Shown: positions 20,813-32,664, numbered from the stretch's first letter. The stretch is DNA of 64,000 nucleotides from Locusta migratoria (GCA_026315105.1 CM048745.1:288295747-288359746), one strand, 5' to 3'. Numbers and translations: made by a program. Notes: generated by a model from the letters alone, not told the origin.

Positions 20813-23411
20813 CTTCATTAATTAAAACTTCCGGGCTAAGTTGCCGTGGTCCAGCCATAAAACTTCTTACTCCCGACGTTTCGTTGCCTACTGCGGGCAA
20901 CATCTTCAAGGGTGAGTCGACGACTGCCTACTAGGCGCTGGAGGTCCTGCTTATATTGAGGGCATAGATAGCGCCACCACTTGTCACGTGCTGCCGACTA
21001 TGAAGCTATCTTTGACCAACGTCATCTCTCTCGATTACAGGTAATCGATTGTCATATCTTTGGTTCAAAGTTGACCGCCAAATCTTATCTAATTTCAAAC
21101 CTTCTTCTTTCCTGTTAAAATTATTGTGGTGTTTTGGTATTTCTATGGCTTCTCTGTACATCCGTGTGTAATAATGCGACGTCCTGGCTAGCACGCTCGT
21201 TTCACTAAATTTGATTTCATGGTCACCACGTGTAAAAACATGCTCTGCCACAGCTGACTTATCTCTGTGACCCAGACGACAATTCCTTTTATGTTCCATT
21301 ATACGAGTATTAAAACTCCTTTTTGTTGTTCCTATATACACCATGCCACAGCTACAGGGAATTTTATACACCCCAGGCGTTGCTAGGGGATGTCGTGCGT
21401 CTTTCATCGATCGTAAGCATTCACTAATTTTCTTGGTAGGTCTAAAGACGATCTGAACTTGAAACCTGGCCAAAACTTTCCCAATACGGTCCGTAATTTT
21501 GTGGATGAAAGGAAGAAAAACTTTTCCGGCCGACAGTTGTTGTTGTGGCTTGTTTTCGGGCCCTTTTCTTCTTGGATGGAGAGCTCGATATATATCTTTA
21601 TCGGTGTATCCATTTTTCTTAAACGCTGTTCGCAAATGGTTTAATTCATCTCTCACATAAATAGGCTCACATATATTATTAGCTCGATCCAACAATGTTT
21701 TAATGATACATCTCTTCTGCCTAGGATGATGGTTCGAATCCTTATGAAGATAACGATCGGTGTGGGTGTCTTTTCTGTATACCTTATGCCCCAAGGTCCC
21801 ATCTGCACGTTTGATTACCGAAACATCCAAAAAGTTCAACTGTCCGTTTTCCTCTTTCTCCATAGTAAATTGTATCCGTGGATTAATACTATTCAGGTGC
21901 CCCAAAAAATCATTTAATTCTTCATCACCGTGATTCTATATCACAGAAGTATCATCCACGTACCGGTACCACTTTGAGGGACTTTTGTTGGCAGAGTGCA
22001 GCGCTTGATGTTCAAAAAATTCCACAAATAAATTAGCGATAGCTGGACTCAAAGGACTACCCATGGCCACCCCTTCAATTTGGTCATAAAATTCATTGTT
22101 TTATTGAAAATAAGTCGTGGATAGGCAGTGTCGAAATAAAGACACTATATCAGTTGGAAACATGTCAGCTATATAAGAAAGAGCTTCGTATACTGGGACC
22201 ATGGTGAACAAAGGTACTGTATCAAAACTGACAAGAATATCACCTGGACTGACAGTAATATCTCTCAATTTTTCTATAAAAAGAATAGAATTTTTGATGT
22301 GCCTATCAGTTTTGCCTATGTATAGTTGCAACATGGAGGCGAGATATCGAGCCAGCTCCTGCGTCGGAGATCCAATGGCACTCACAGTTCGTCTTAATGG
22401 GGCACTTGGTTTATGTACCTTAGGCAACCCATACAATCTTGGAGAGTGTGCTTCCGTTTTGAGGAGATGTTTTTTATCCTCTGTTGGAATAGACTTTTTT
22501 ATTAACTGGTTGGTAGCATTTAACACTTTTGTAGTAGGATCCTTTGTCAGCTTTTTATAAGTGGTAGGATCAAGGAGGTCACTGATATTCCTATGGTAAT
22601 CCTCGGTCTTCAATACAACGGTAGCATTACCCTTATCAGCAGAAAGTACAGTAATATTCTTGTCCGCATTGATGTCCCGCAATGCTTTCCGTTCTGCTTG
22701 GGACAAATTGCTACTAGGTGGTTTAGCTTTACGTAGAATCCTGGCTGTTTCCATCCTAATTTCTTCGGCAGAATGTGGTGATAATATACGAATCCCTGCC
22801 TCTATATTGGCAACAATATCTTCCGTGGGAATCTTTGATGGAGTGACTGCAAAATTTCCTCCTTTCGAGAGAACAGAAATTTCTTCTCTCGACAGTTCTT
22901 TCCCGGACAAATTAATCACTGTATTCGCATTATCTGTAATTGGAGCGTTCTGTCTAACTTGTAAATGATCCAACTTCTTCTTCTGACTATTGCAAGCCAC
23001 TTCTGCACTAAGTTCCATAGACCTAAATGTTAGTCTGTCCACCTTATCCCAATAACACAGATGCATTGCATTGCTAATGCGTAAATGGAGACACAATAGT
23101 TGACTACTAGTTACCGCCAATTCACGACGTGTTTGGTGAATCCGCTCCCGTAGCATCGCTAGTTCCATGCGAAGATAGATTCGACTGGCTTGCGCTGAAT
23201 GAAAGATTCTTCTTACCTTCAAAAACTTTGGAACTGTCCTGGTGTCACGACAACGGAACAAGAAGGTGAGTGAAGAAAGTTTTTGTCCTTTCTTCTTACG
23301 TAGGTTCTCCAGTCGTCGTACCATAACCGACATATCCTCCCCGTAGAGGCGTCGAATCGTGGAATGTAGGCTTTCACGGCCGGCGTCTTCATTAATTAAA
23401 ACTTCCGGGCT
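20813..23411 (-). mobile_element. Penelope-like element, nearly complete
   Basis: About 2.6 kb with a single long minus-strand reading frame encoding RT and GIY-YIG endonuclease. The same 25-bp sequence sits at both ends in direct orientation (20813-20837 and 23387-23411; it contains attaattaaaacttccggg). Reading the host mariner across it joins PSVSEE directly to VDTVAALVD with at most a few bases duplicated (GAAG-type). The 25-bp repeat is therefore a terminal repeat of the element, not target sequence. Confidence 0.88.
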
Positions 23412-23435
23412 CTTCTTCAGAGACGCTAGGACCAC
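21006..23435 (-). pseudogene. Penelope-like RT plus GIY-YIG endonuclease, two in-frame stops
   Basis: One frame runs from about 23410 to a stop just before 21006, interrupted only by TAA at 22101-22103 and TAG at 21936-21938; about 790 codons in all. Domains in order: a basic N-terminal region (about 23400-22720); RT blocks ADKGNATVVL, PRLYGLPKVHKP and VSFDTVPLFTMVP; GVAMGSPLSPAIANLF; the catalytic YRYVDDT near 21960; the thumb (LNFLDVSVIKR); a linker; and GIY-YIG with GVYKIPCSCGMVYIG near 21325-21375 and RIMEHKRNC near 21295. Penelope-like elements use this endonuclease to prime reverse transcription. All key blocks are present, so only two point changes separate it from an open frame. Confidence 0.9.
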
Positions 23436-23969
23436 CTGGACGATGCATGTCTGCCACAGTTTACCGACCGTTGAAGGTTTTTACCCAACGTGCCACTGTT
23501 CTGTACGGCAATGCCGATTCTCCGCGCGCCTCTTGAAGACCTTGATGACACTGTCGTTAAACCGCTCGCTCACAATTGACTGTGTTTCCCTCGATTGTGC
23601 GCACGCCGGTGACGTGGTACGGGCGAGTCCATTTGCTCGGAGGTAAGGCAGGTATGTCAACAACGTGTGCTATCAGCGACAGTAGCAGATTCCATTGCAT
23701 AGTGTCTCTACAGCAGTGTTGCCACTATTTAAGTTCCAACCCTCGTTTATATAAAGGCACACCGTCAGAAAGAGATAAATAAAAAAAATATGTTTCTTGA
23801 AGGTCGCTTCGACCCTAAATCGTCCATATAAAAGGCGAAAACGCTGACACTAAACCTGTTCGACCGTGCTACAGCACATTCTATCAGTTCCATATGTGCT
23901 GCGCTTAATACTGTAGCGCCCTTTTCTTGTAATGTGCGCTTCAGAGCTTCTAACAGTGGGCACCTTGAG

Positions 23970-25320
23970 CTATACTACTATGCTGCGAAGTCTCATCACG
24001 AACTGAGTTTCCGATACCGGAATGTGCCCTTGATGTGGCCTCTTTGAGTCGGCGTATAATATAAAATCCCAGTAGATTCTTCCATTTATTTCCTGAGCTT
24101 CTCGTTGCCAACTGAACCGGCTGTCTCCCTTAGACCTCTGTCCCGTCTCTCTGGTGGTCTTCCCCTTAATCTTTTTCGGTATATAGGACTCCAGTCTGTA
24201 CCACCTGTCACCTTTTATACGAGCAACATGACCAGCCCACTGCCATTTCATTGTATTCACGCTTTCCATTTTATCTGTAACCGTTTTTGTACGTCTAATC
24301 TCAACTGTTCTCATTCTACCATTCTTTGTGTAATTCAGCATTGATCTTCCCATTCCTTCTTGGGTTACTATGGGTTTCGTGTCAATGAAGTCACTTAATG
24401 TCCATGTTTCACAGCCATAAGTTATTATTGGAACTGTACATTGGTCAAAAATTGTTTCAGCTCAGCCGACATCTTAAACTGAAGACTGTCTCCCTAAGCT
24501 TTCCAGCCCAATTTAATACATCGAAAAATTTCTAAATTTCCTTTCATGTGTATCGGTTGACCCAGGTGGAAGTATTCTGTGACCCTTTGCAGTTGTATAC
24601 TTCCAACAGACATAGTTCCTTCCGATATTCATTCATTGATCATGATCTTTGTTTCATCAGTGTTCATTTCTAGATCTTCTTCAAAGCATACTAACGCAAA
24701 TCCGCTGACTAGCATTTGAAATTCTTTTATATCATTTACAAATAGAACAATGTCATCTGCAAACCTCAAGTAGATCAACCTTTTTCCGAGAACTTGAGTT
24801 CTCTTTTCCCAATTCAATTTAGACATTGCTTTTTCTAGGACTGCCGAAAATTGTATCGGAAATAGTCACCTTTTTTTACATCCTTTTCAATGGAAAATTC
24901 ATCACATTCTTCAATAAAGCATACAAAGGCAGTTGAGGTTTTTTTATATGTTCTGTAGTATTTTAATGCAGCTCTGTTCTATTCCTTGTTTCTTTTTTTT
25001 TTATTTTTTTTATTTTTTTTTTTTTTTTTTATTGTATCAAACACAGCTGGGTGATTGATCGAATCAAATGCATTTTCAAAATCTATAAAAGCGAAACCAA
25101 AAGGTTGTTGGTAATCAATTGTTCCACTAATTGTTCCGCCTAGAGTCAAGATGTGGTCACTTGTACTAAATCCTGTCTGATACCCAGCTTGTTTAGTGCG
25201 TTGAGTCAGGTCACGTCTAGTGCTTAGTCTCATAGTCAAGATTCTAGTATTGGAAATATTTGCATATGAACCAATTTTACAGCTAATTCCTAGCCAATAC
25301 ACCATTAATTTCATTCAAGA
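23970..25320 (-). mobile_element. RTE-type LINE, RT and C-terminal remains
   Basis: On the minus strand: QTGFSTSDHILTLGG and FAFIDFENAFDSINHP (25180-25040), then FADDIVLFVND (about 24770-24740). Near 24240 is the C-terminal KWQWAGHVARIKGDRWYRL block. The pieces lie in three frames, separated by shifts and a T-rich expansion. The endonuclease is missing. It is a different family from the LINE at 17-20 kb. Confidence 0.78.
24989..25030. repeat. T-rich simple repeat inside the RTE-type LINE
   Basis: Runs of T separated by single A. On the coding strand it gives a Lys-rich stretch just after the AFDSINHP block, so it probably expanded after the element died. Confidence 0.75.
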
Positions 25321-25329
25321 AACCAAAGA

Positions 25330-25970
25330 TCGTTTTAGATACGCAGATGTAGGTGATGAAACTGCGTCCACAACCAATTAAAAGCAACCGGAAGACGTGT
25401 ATCCGACTCCCATCAGTGTATGGTATTCATATTATTTATATGTTTCTCTGTATTACAACAAAAAGACGCAATTCTCATCGTACGACAAAAGCATCTTCTC
25501 ATTTTCTTTTCTTCGTCCAAATTTCTGCATCAGAAAATGTAATACGTCTGTTGTAATATGAAAACAGGGCCCGTAGACCCATATGTAGCAAGACTAAATA
25601 AGTAAAAGAAGCAATCCTCAAATCTTCCAAAAAGAACAACAATAGTGTAGGCTGCGTTACTTAACAATTTCTTAATCATTGTACAAAATGGAAAATAATG
25701 GGTTCTTTATTTTTAGGAAATGTTGAATAGTGTCATAATAAGTTGCCCCCTCAATCACTGCGTTATTATCAGAATTTAGATTATTATCTTAATATTTCCT
25801 TTCTTTATTCCTCAGAGAAGGAGGTTTTGCTTACAACTATAACCATTTAGGTATAGAATCAGCGTTGTTTTTAACCACAATCAGTAGGAAACGCACATAC
25901 ACCGACAGATGCACAACATAAATTCACAACTGTATCAATAAACATTTAAACAATAAAATACTGTAGCAGT
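25330..25970. other. No assignable gene
   Basis: AT-rich sequence without recognisable coding, RNA or terminal features. Confidence 0.5.
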
Positions 25971-25974
25971 TACA

Positions 25975-26545
25975 TTTTGGCCCACTTTAAGTACGGTGGT
26001 AACACTAAAGGAGGGCCTTTGCTATTGCCTTTTGACAGCTCGAAATTTCAATGAGAATAACGGCTTAACCGTTCAGCTGACACGAAAATTGAATAAACAA
26101 ATTAACAACTTTACTATCTCATGGTTTTTTCATATCTCGCATCGTTTCAGAGATATTTGCAAAACTAACTGCGATTTGACAATGTCTGTCTGTCTGTAGC
26201 GCGTTCCCATTCTTTAGGTCGCACCGTTCAACCGATGGGCGCCAAATTTAACAGACGTAATTGCTGACCGCCATTGGCCAGAACCTCCCTTTTTCAAAGG
26301 TATGGGACAAAAAATAGGTTAGTAACACTAAAAATAGGCCATTTGTGATAGTCTTTTGAGAGCATGAAATTTAATTGCAAATAACGCCTTATCCCGTTCT
26401 TCTGAGACGAAAATTGAATATATGTATTTGAGGAGGAGAAAATTCTCAGCAACTTCGCTCTGTTATGTTATTGCTATAATTCGCGCCGTTTCCGAAATAT
26501 TTGCAAAAATAAAGACGATTTGATACTGTCACTTGATTTTACGTG
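25975..26545 (+). repeat. Unnamed interspersed repeat, two degenerate tandem units
   Basis: Unit 1 (25975-26205) and unit 2 (about 26320-26545) share a common order of phrases: gtaacactaaa, ggcc.ttttg, cttttgaca/gagc, aaataacg, gacgaaaattgaat, caacttt, tttccgaaatatttgcaaaa, gatttgaca/tactgtc. Period about 330 bp. The same family occurs once on the minus strand at 42495-42622. No coding potential. Confidence 0.65.
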
Positions 26546-26730
26546 AACCAATACATGCAAATAAATAAATAAATAAAAATAAAAACAAAATAAGATAAAC
26601 TCGAGAAAGAGGACAAACTACCGCAGAAGGCAGGTGATGATATTTTAAAGGAAAAAGATGGTGAAAATATGTGAGAGATTTAAAAATAGTAGTTTAATAT
26701 ATAAACTACCGCAGCACGAGAAAAAGATAA

Positions 26731-26990
26731 TGTTGTTGTAGTTGTTGTGATCTTCAGTCCGGAGACTGGTTTGATGCAGCTCTCCACCGTACTCTATCCT
26801 GAGCAAGCCTCTACATCGTAAGAACGGCAACCTACATCCATCTGAATTTGCTTACTATATTCATCTCTTGGTCTCCCTCTGTGGGTTTTACCCCACACAC
26901 TTCCCTCCAACGCTAAATTCACGATTTCTTGATGTCTAAGAATGTGTCCTACCAATTGATCCCTTCTTTTAGTCAAGGTTTGCCAGAAAT
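26731..26990 (-). mobile_element. APE-type LINE 3' end
   Basis: C-terminus MTKRRDQLVGHILRHQEIVN, then LALEGSVWGK and DEYSKQIQMDVGCRSY, with a (CAA)n tail; the same family as the 17-20 kb LINE. A 5'-truncated insertion of about 250 bp. Confidence 0.82.
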
Positions 26991-26998
26991 TAATTACA

Positions 26999-27200
26999 AA
27001 AAAATGTTCAAATGTTTGTAAAGCTTATGGGACTTAACTACGGAGTCATCAGTCCCTAAACGTACAAACTACTTTATGAGCTAGCTAATACTAAGGACGG
27101 CACAAATATACATGTCCGAGGGGGGATTCGAACCCCCGACCGTAGTGGCCGTGCAGGCCGTGACTGGAGCGCCTCAGTCACCTCGGCCAGCGCGGCCGGC
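26999..27200 (-). mobile_element. tRNA-derived SINE
   Basis: Head gccggccgcgctggccgagg, box B GGTTCGAATCC, tail aaatgttcaaatgtttg. A short target duplication taattaca (26991-26998 and 27206-27213) extends imperfectly on both sides. Confidence 0.88.
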
Positions 27201-27225
27201 GAGAATAATTACACTCAGAGGTTTT

Positions 27226-27298
27226 CTCGGGATTAGAACCCGGCCGTTCGACTATCGGCGCTCTCAACGAAAAACGTTTACCATTTGGGCACGCTGTA
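27226..27298 (-). other. tRNA-like sequence, decayed
   Basis: The minus strand has GCCCAAATGGTAAACG (box A-like) and, 33 bases on, GGGTTCTAATCCC (box B-like). A weak acceptor pairing makes it a tRNA pseudogene or a SINE head rather than a gene. Confidence 0.4.
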
Positions 27299-27299
27299 A

Positions 27300-28655
27300 A
27301 AGTTTCTTTCTTCGATTTCAGGAAAAGTATGCGTTTGCAGTCCCCCATACATGATGATGACAAATGATTTATTTACCAATATCTATTCGACTGCATGTCG
27401 TAATCTTTAGGGGCGATTTTCTCAGAAACGAGGGGTTGTTGACCAAAATATCCTTCGTTTTAGGCTGTACACAAGCGACCTGCCAAATTTGAGACGAATC
27501 GATTGGCCAAATCTAGGGCCTACCCCTTGTAAGCGTAGACTAAGTTAGTTTCCCTGTGTCCGATTTAGATCCTACCCGCGTCGCCGGTGTGTTAGGAGTG
27601 CTGCATAACTATCGGGCGTCACCTCACTTGGATCGCTTTCTTTACGTATGAGATCTGTGTGTTACTACACTACGCACACAAAGGATCATTCTGCACATAC
27701 ACTAGTACTCCGCGAGCAAGTACTCCGCCGGCAATATGTGGCGGAAGTGTCACTTCTTCGTAATTCTGTTCCAGTTGCGTGTGCTCTGCGGGAAAAACTC
27801 AGACTGTAAATAAGTAAGTCTCCGAGGGTGCTCTAATCTCTTTAATATCTCATGATTTTTTTTTCCGATAGATATACCTACGCGGAAGCAACATACTGGA
27901 TGGGTTTTCTAGAAATGTAAGATCTCGGAACTTTCACAGAAGCCCATACCGTATTGCAAAACGTCTCTCTTGTAACGTCTGCCACTGGAGACTGGAGATC
28001 ATCTTCGTGACGCTTCGAAGCTTAATACATGAACCTGAATCGAAGTGTATTGCTCTCCTTTAGATCTTCATTTCCTCTGTCAGTGCTGTATGGTAAGGAT
28101 TCCACATTGTCAAGAAATATTCAAATATTAGTCGATAGGGTGTTTTGTAAGTTACACTTCCTGCGGATTCTTCCAATGAAGTTTGGTCCCTTACTCCCAT
28201 CAACCAACCTTCCACTGAATCTCGTTCTGGCATATGCCTTACCCATGGGTAATTTTACGAGGTCATTGCACTTTAAACAGTTCGTTATACCTACTGTGAG
28301 ATATTTTTTGGAAGTAACTGCTTCCATCGTTACTTATTCGCATACTACAGCATCACATGCGAAAATTCTCAATGACCTCCCGATGTTATCTACTAGGCCA
28401 TATATATATGAAATTTATTGACCTCTTTTTTTTTCAATAATATTTATTTGCCTAGATCGTTTGTAAATATATTCTGAATACTAGCTTCTGCGAAATGGAA
28501 TCACCGTCTTCATTTCACATAAGGAATCATTTTTTTTAACTGCTTACTGCTTTGTCAGACATACGCTTGCTTGCAGCTGTAAAAAATTGCTTCCTTACAT
28601 AGTACTATGGGACTCAATATATCACTAGATGGAAGAAAACTGTAAGAGATGGAAT
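27300..28655. other. No assignable gene
   Basis: A 130-codon open frame (28029-28421, plus) is the longest here, but it has no recognisable domain and a composition like its surroundings. No promoter or splice evidence could be judged by eye. Confidence 0.45.
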
Positions 28656-28658
28656 CAT

Positions 28659-29042
28659 TGCCGCGGCGGGTTAGCCGCGCGCATTGGAGCTGCGGTCGGG
28701 GATTCGAATCTTCCCTCGGGAATGAATGTTTGTGTTGTCCTTAGGCTAGTTTACCTTAGCTTAAGTAGTTTGTAAGGTATGGACTGATGATCACGTGCCG
28801 GCCGCGGTGGCCGAGGTGACTGAGGCGCTCCAGTCACGGTCAGCACGGCCAATACGGTCGGGGGTTCGAATCCCCCCTCGGGCATGGATATTTGTGCCGT
28901 CCTAGTTTGTAAGTAGTTCATAAGTAGTTTGTAAGTTAAGGGACTGATGACCCTGTAGTTAAGTCCCATAAGCTTAACAAACATATGAACATATATATAT
29001 ATGATGATCACGCATTTAAGTCCGATAGATTTACAAACATTC

Positions 29043-29043
<1 letters not shown>
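28659..29043 (+). mobile_element. tRNA-derived SINE split by a nested SINE, long T tail
   Basis: The head starts at 28659 (ttgccgcggcgggttagccg), with box B gattcgaatctt. The body runs to 28795 and resumes at 29002 (gatgatcacgcatttaagtcc) through acaaacattcga to 29043, where a run of T follows. Confidence 0.85.
28796..29001 (+). mobile_element. Nested SINE, 11-bp target duplication
   Basis: Complete younger SINE (gccggccgcggtggccgagg, ggttcgaatcc, aaacatatgaacatatat) inside the older one. The duplicated site tgatgatcacg is at 28785-28795 and 29002-29012. Confidence 0.92.

Positions 29044-29044
<1 letters not shown>

Positions 29045-29098
<54 letters not shown>
29045..29098. repeat. Poly(T), 54 nt
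   Basis: Uninterrupted T run abutting the 3' end of the split SINE. It could be a mutated tail or an assembly-sensitive homopolymer. Confidence 0.9.
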
Positions 29099-29100
<2 letters not shown>

Positions 29101-29197
29101 AGTATAATTAAATTTATGTCGGAAGAGACAAAAGAGAGGATAAAATCCCATTAAAAGTGTCCTTGAAAGAGTGCACGCTGCTACTGGTGTTTCACTT

Positions 29198-29397
29198 TAA
29201 AAATGTTCAAATGTTTGTAGAGCTTAACGGACTTGACTACAGGATCATAGTCCCTAAACTTACAAACTACTTTTGAACTAGCTAATACTATAGACGGCAC
29301 AAACATCCATGCCCGAGGGGGGATTCGAACCCACGATGGGGAACGGCCTCGCGCATCGTAGCATAGCGCCTCAATGCGCTCGGCCGCTCCGCGCGTC
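29198..29397 (-). mobile_element. tRNA-derived SINE, 10-bp target duplication
   Basis: Head subfamily with agcatagcgcctcaatgcgc, a degraded box B, tail aaatgttcaaatgtttg. Duplication tgtttcactt at 29188-29197 and 29398-29407. Confidence 0.9.
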
Positions 29398-29407
29398 TGT
29401 TTCACTT

Positions 29408-30386
29408 CGGACAAAAGAGTAAATTAATTACTTAATTAAAAAGAGAGAGAGAGAATTCAGATTCAGGTAGTTCTGAAGGTTCCTCTACTCCAGGTAAAAG
29501 CGGAATAAAGAGAAAAAGGTCTTAGATTTAGATGATTTTCATTAACAAGTTGTGCGGAGATTGATAAACAATTCCCACACATTAAAGTAAATTTTCCCGA
29601 AATAAAGAAAAATAGGTCTTTCAAGGGAAGTATCTAGTTCCAAAGTTAGGCTTCAGGTACATTGGATTATTATTATTATTTTTATTTCAATGTAACACGC
29701 CCTTTATTTCTCGTGCAATTGACATTTTTAATATTTACCAGGTGGCGCAAAAACAGGTTAAAGGAAGGTGCTTTGGAACGTTTATAAATACGCTGTAAAC
29801 GTGTCGATTATTTAAATAAAATTGTACCGTGAAGAGGGTTAACCCCTCATGTATGTCAATGAAACATACATTCCCAGTTCACACTCTACGCCCAATGAGT
29901 GAACAAAAGGATAAAGTAATGGAGTAAAGGTGCCACTTTCAAAAGGGCAACATCTGATTACAGAACCCGCAGATAACTGATAAGGATAAGTAATTATGCA
30001 GACTATAAGGTATTAATATGTCTAAAGGCTAAAGGAAACATTTACATTTTCTGGTCTACAATACCGTAGAACAGGAGAAAGTGAGCATACCTTTTAAACA
30101 CTTTCTATATAATGCAGCGCAGAAATACCATTGGTTTAGTTAACACATTTCATATTGTGGGTGTTTGATTTAGTATTGTTTCTGACTGATTGTTTGAGCT
30201 CTAACCAGATGACTGCAGTAATTTGAGGACTAATGAAAACTTTCTATTTGCAAGTTAAACAGAAACACCATACTTCCTGCATACACACAAGTAATACTAA
30301 CAAATCAGTCCATATCCTGTATTGCAAATGTTACATAACTAACGATTTTAGGAACTTGTATTTCGAAGTAAGATAGGTAATGTTGA
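29408..30386. other. No assignable gene
   Basis: AT-rich; a short (ATT)n run lies near 29671-29690. No termini or open frames of note. Confidence 0.5.
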
Positions 30387-31572
30387 TCTATCTATATAAA
30401 TAAAAATGCTGTTCGTTACTCTCGCTAAACTCGAGAAAGGCTGAACCCATTTGGGTAATTTTACTCTTGAAATATTCGTGTAAGTTCAGGGAAGGTATAA
30501 ATGGTTATAAAATATGGAAAAGCTGTCCGGAAAACAGGAAAATCGGGAAAAAACTGAAACAACTTTTTCCAGTGAGCTATCAATACCGTTCGTTCAATTG
30601 CGATAAAATTTTGTACATTCCATGTTAAAAGCAAGAGGAAGGTTCGCATCAAATAAAAATTTGGAAAAGTCGCCCGGAAAGTAGGAAAATTTAGGAAAAA
30701 CCGAAGGCAATTTTTTTCTATGAATAAAAATCAATTGCCACTTGGTTGTAAGAGCATCACTTGAGTACGGCTTGACAGGACAAGGTTTGTATGAAATAAG
30801 ATTTTTGGAAAATCTACCGGAAAATTTGAGAAAAACTGGAAGTGCGTTTTTCAATGTGTTTTTTATTGAATTCCGCACTATAACTGACTATTCGCACGAC
30901 GGAGTGGGATAATTCTTTTTTTTGTTTTGTTCATTATGGTCTTGGAAAAGTTTTCAGTAAAAAAATAGGGACAGTTAAAAAGGAAAGTCGCAAAATTTGA
31001 ACCAAGTTTCCTTTTCAATGTGTTTCTAAATGTACTCAACAGGATGAGAACCGTTCATCCGATTACGATAAAAATTTTGATCATTTGACGTTCAACGAAA
31101 GATGAACGTTCTTATGAACTAAAATTCTGGAAAAGATAACCGGAAATTTTGAAAATTCACGAGAAACTGAAAGAGCTTCTTTCAATGAGATCTGATTGCG
31201 ATAAAACTTTGCATATTTGACGTTCAAAGCAAGAGTAACGTCCTTATGAAATAAAAATTTGAAAAAGTTTCCCAGAAAATTGGAAAATTCAGAAAAAATA
31301 GAAAGATGGTTTTTTTATGAAATATCAGTACCATTCATCTGACTGCGATAGAATTTTGCACATTCGACGTTCATAGCGACAGGAAGGTTTGAATGAAGTA
31401 AAAGTTTGGATTAGTTGGCCAGAAAATAGAAAAATTTGTGGTAAACCGAAAGATCTCTTTTCTTTGGGATATCAATAGCATTCGTACGATTGCGGTAAAA
31501 TTTTGCACATTTGACCTTCAAAGCCAGAGAACATACGTATTAGCAATTGCAAAGCATTGCCGGGTCGACTAG
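30387..31572 (+). mobile_element. Helitron-like non-autonomous element with internal repeats
   Basis: It starts with TCTATCTATATAAATAAAAA after an A and ends with attgccgggtcgaCTAG before a T, matching Helitron rules (5' TC, 3' CTRR, insertion between A and T). A short stem (gcaat..attgc at 31542-31560) precedes the CTAG. The interior is a degenerate direct repeat of roughly 150-190 bp, six or more times, each with gcgataaaattttg, aaataaaaatttggaaaagt and ggaaaa phrases. No Rep/helicase gene is present. Confidence 0.65.
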
Positions 31573-32039
31573 TAAAGTGATAAAAATAATGAAATGTTAA
31601 TAACACCGAGTTAAAAGTATTTAGAAAAAGCTATTTTTTATGGTGTGGTTAGGTGCAGAAGAGAGAAGTTATAAAACTCGGGCAGGCAGTGGAGCGTAGG
31701 CTACAGTTTAAAGCGGCACTTCACTTCCCCCCCCCCCCCCCAGCGCTGGTCTCTTCCCCTCACTGCTCCGGCCGCTACCCCCACCACTACCGCTCTCCCC
31801 ACGCTTGCCCAGCCGTCTACGCATCTACCGGCCAATTTATCCTGCGTGTACTCTATCACAAAGATACTTAACAACTGGAGCCACCTAAGTGTAACATATC
31901 GGCTATGAAGGAAGGGGAAAAATCTATCTATTTGACCACTCCGCTGCGTTTTAAGGAAATGATTAAAACTAAATTAATCAGACGAAATCTATAAACATAA
32001 TAATAAAAATAAAAATAAAACTCGGAGAATTATATCTTC
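31573..32039. other. No assignable gene; C homopolymer
   Basis: A run of 15 C at 31727-31741 lies in a short GC-rich stretch. A 72-codon frame over it is Pro/His-rich and not convincing. Confidence 0.45.
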
Positions 32040-32257
32040 TGCTCAAACAACCTATGGGTAAGCTGCTGGCTGACGTCGTTGACCACCGCCGATATTTCCA
32101 CAGGAGCTCACCCTGCCATTCTCAAAGCACAACTGCTTTCAGGAAGCAATGTGCAAGGGAAATTAAAACCTTGGTTTGCAAAGGGAAAACAAGAAAGATA
32201 ACACACACAGTACCGCAGATTCAAAACAAACAAAGATGACCAACATCTGATGAAAGG

Positions 32258-32664
32258 ATGAGGGCCCTGTTGGGGTCAGTAAATGATAATCTTGGTATCT
32301 ATCGTATTTGTTGCAGCTGTGGCATGGCATATACTGGTCAGACAATCAGGACTGTGGAAGCCTGGTGTACGGAACAGAGCATCACACATGCTTACAATAG
32401 CCGAGCAAATGCGCTGTTGCAGAACATTGTCTTGCCATCGGTCATCCTATGGAAAACAACAAAACAGAAATTCTGGGATGCACTTTCAGCTATTGGGATA
32501 GTATTATTAAGGAAGCTGTTGAAATTAAACTAACAAGCGACCTTGTAAATAGAGATGGTGGTTTTTGTTTAAATTCTGCTTGGAATCGTCAAGAACAGAA
32601 GGACAGTGTTATCTTTCTTAACTTCCCTGTGCAAACCGAAGTTTTAAATTCCAGTTGTCAATAA
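32258..32664 (+). pseudogene. Penelope-like GIY-YIG endonuclease fragment
   Basis: GIYRICCSCGMAYTGQTIRTVEA near 32290-32360 is the GIY-YIG core with Tyr-Thr-Gly in place of Tyr-Ile-Gly, followed by a degraded EH/His region. After a frameshift, AIGHPMENNKTEILGCTFSY-type sequence and IIKEAVEIKLTSDLVNRDGG match the C-terminal tail of Penelope-like proteins. The RT part is absent. Confidence 0.75.

Larger units (their letters stand above)
20415..23747 (-). mobile_element. mariner element split by a Penelope-like element
   Basis: Inverted termini match: tacggaggttggaacttaaa at 20414-20433 against the right end at 23718-23747, about 29 bp with few mismatches and TA at the edges. The coding sense is minus. 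The N-terminal helix-turn-helix at about 23540-23412 has SERFNDSVIKVFKRR, then TVARWVKTFNGR in another frame. It resumes after the insert with TVAALVDSD*RQTIHE (20812-20765) and ends with the C-terminal blocks MYHPPYSPELGP and LIPKMKEPLRGIRF (to about 20475). Most of the catalytic DDE core between the helix-turn-helix and HPPYSPEL is deleted. Cannot transpose by itself. Confidence 0.85.

Noticed and set aside
20813..23411. 25-bp target-site duplication around the Penelope-like element
   Set aside because: The mariner reading frame joins correctly without the 25 bp, so the repeat belongs to the element's ends.
28029..28421. 130-codon frame, considered as a host exon
   Set aside because: No family recognised, no splice-site pattern convincing by eye, composition like the flanks.
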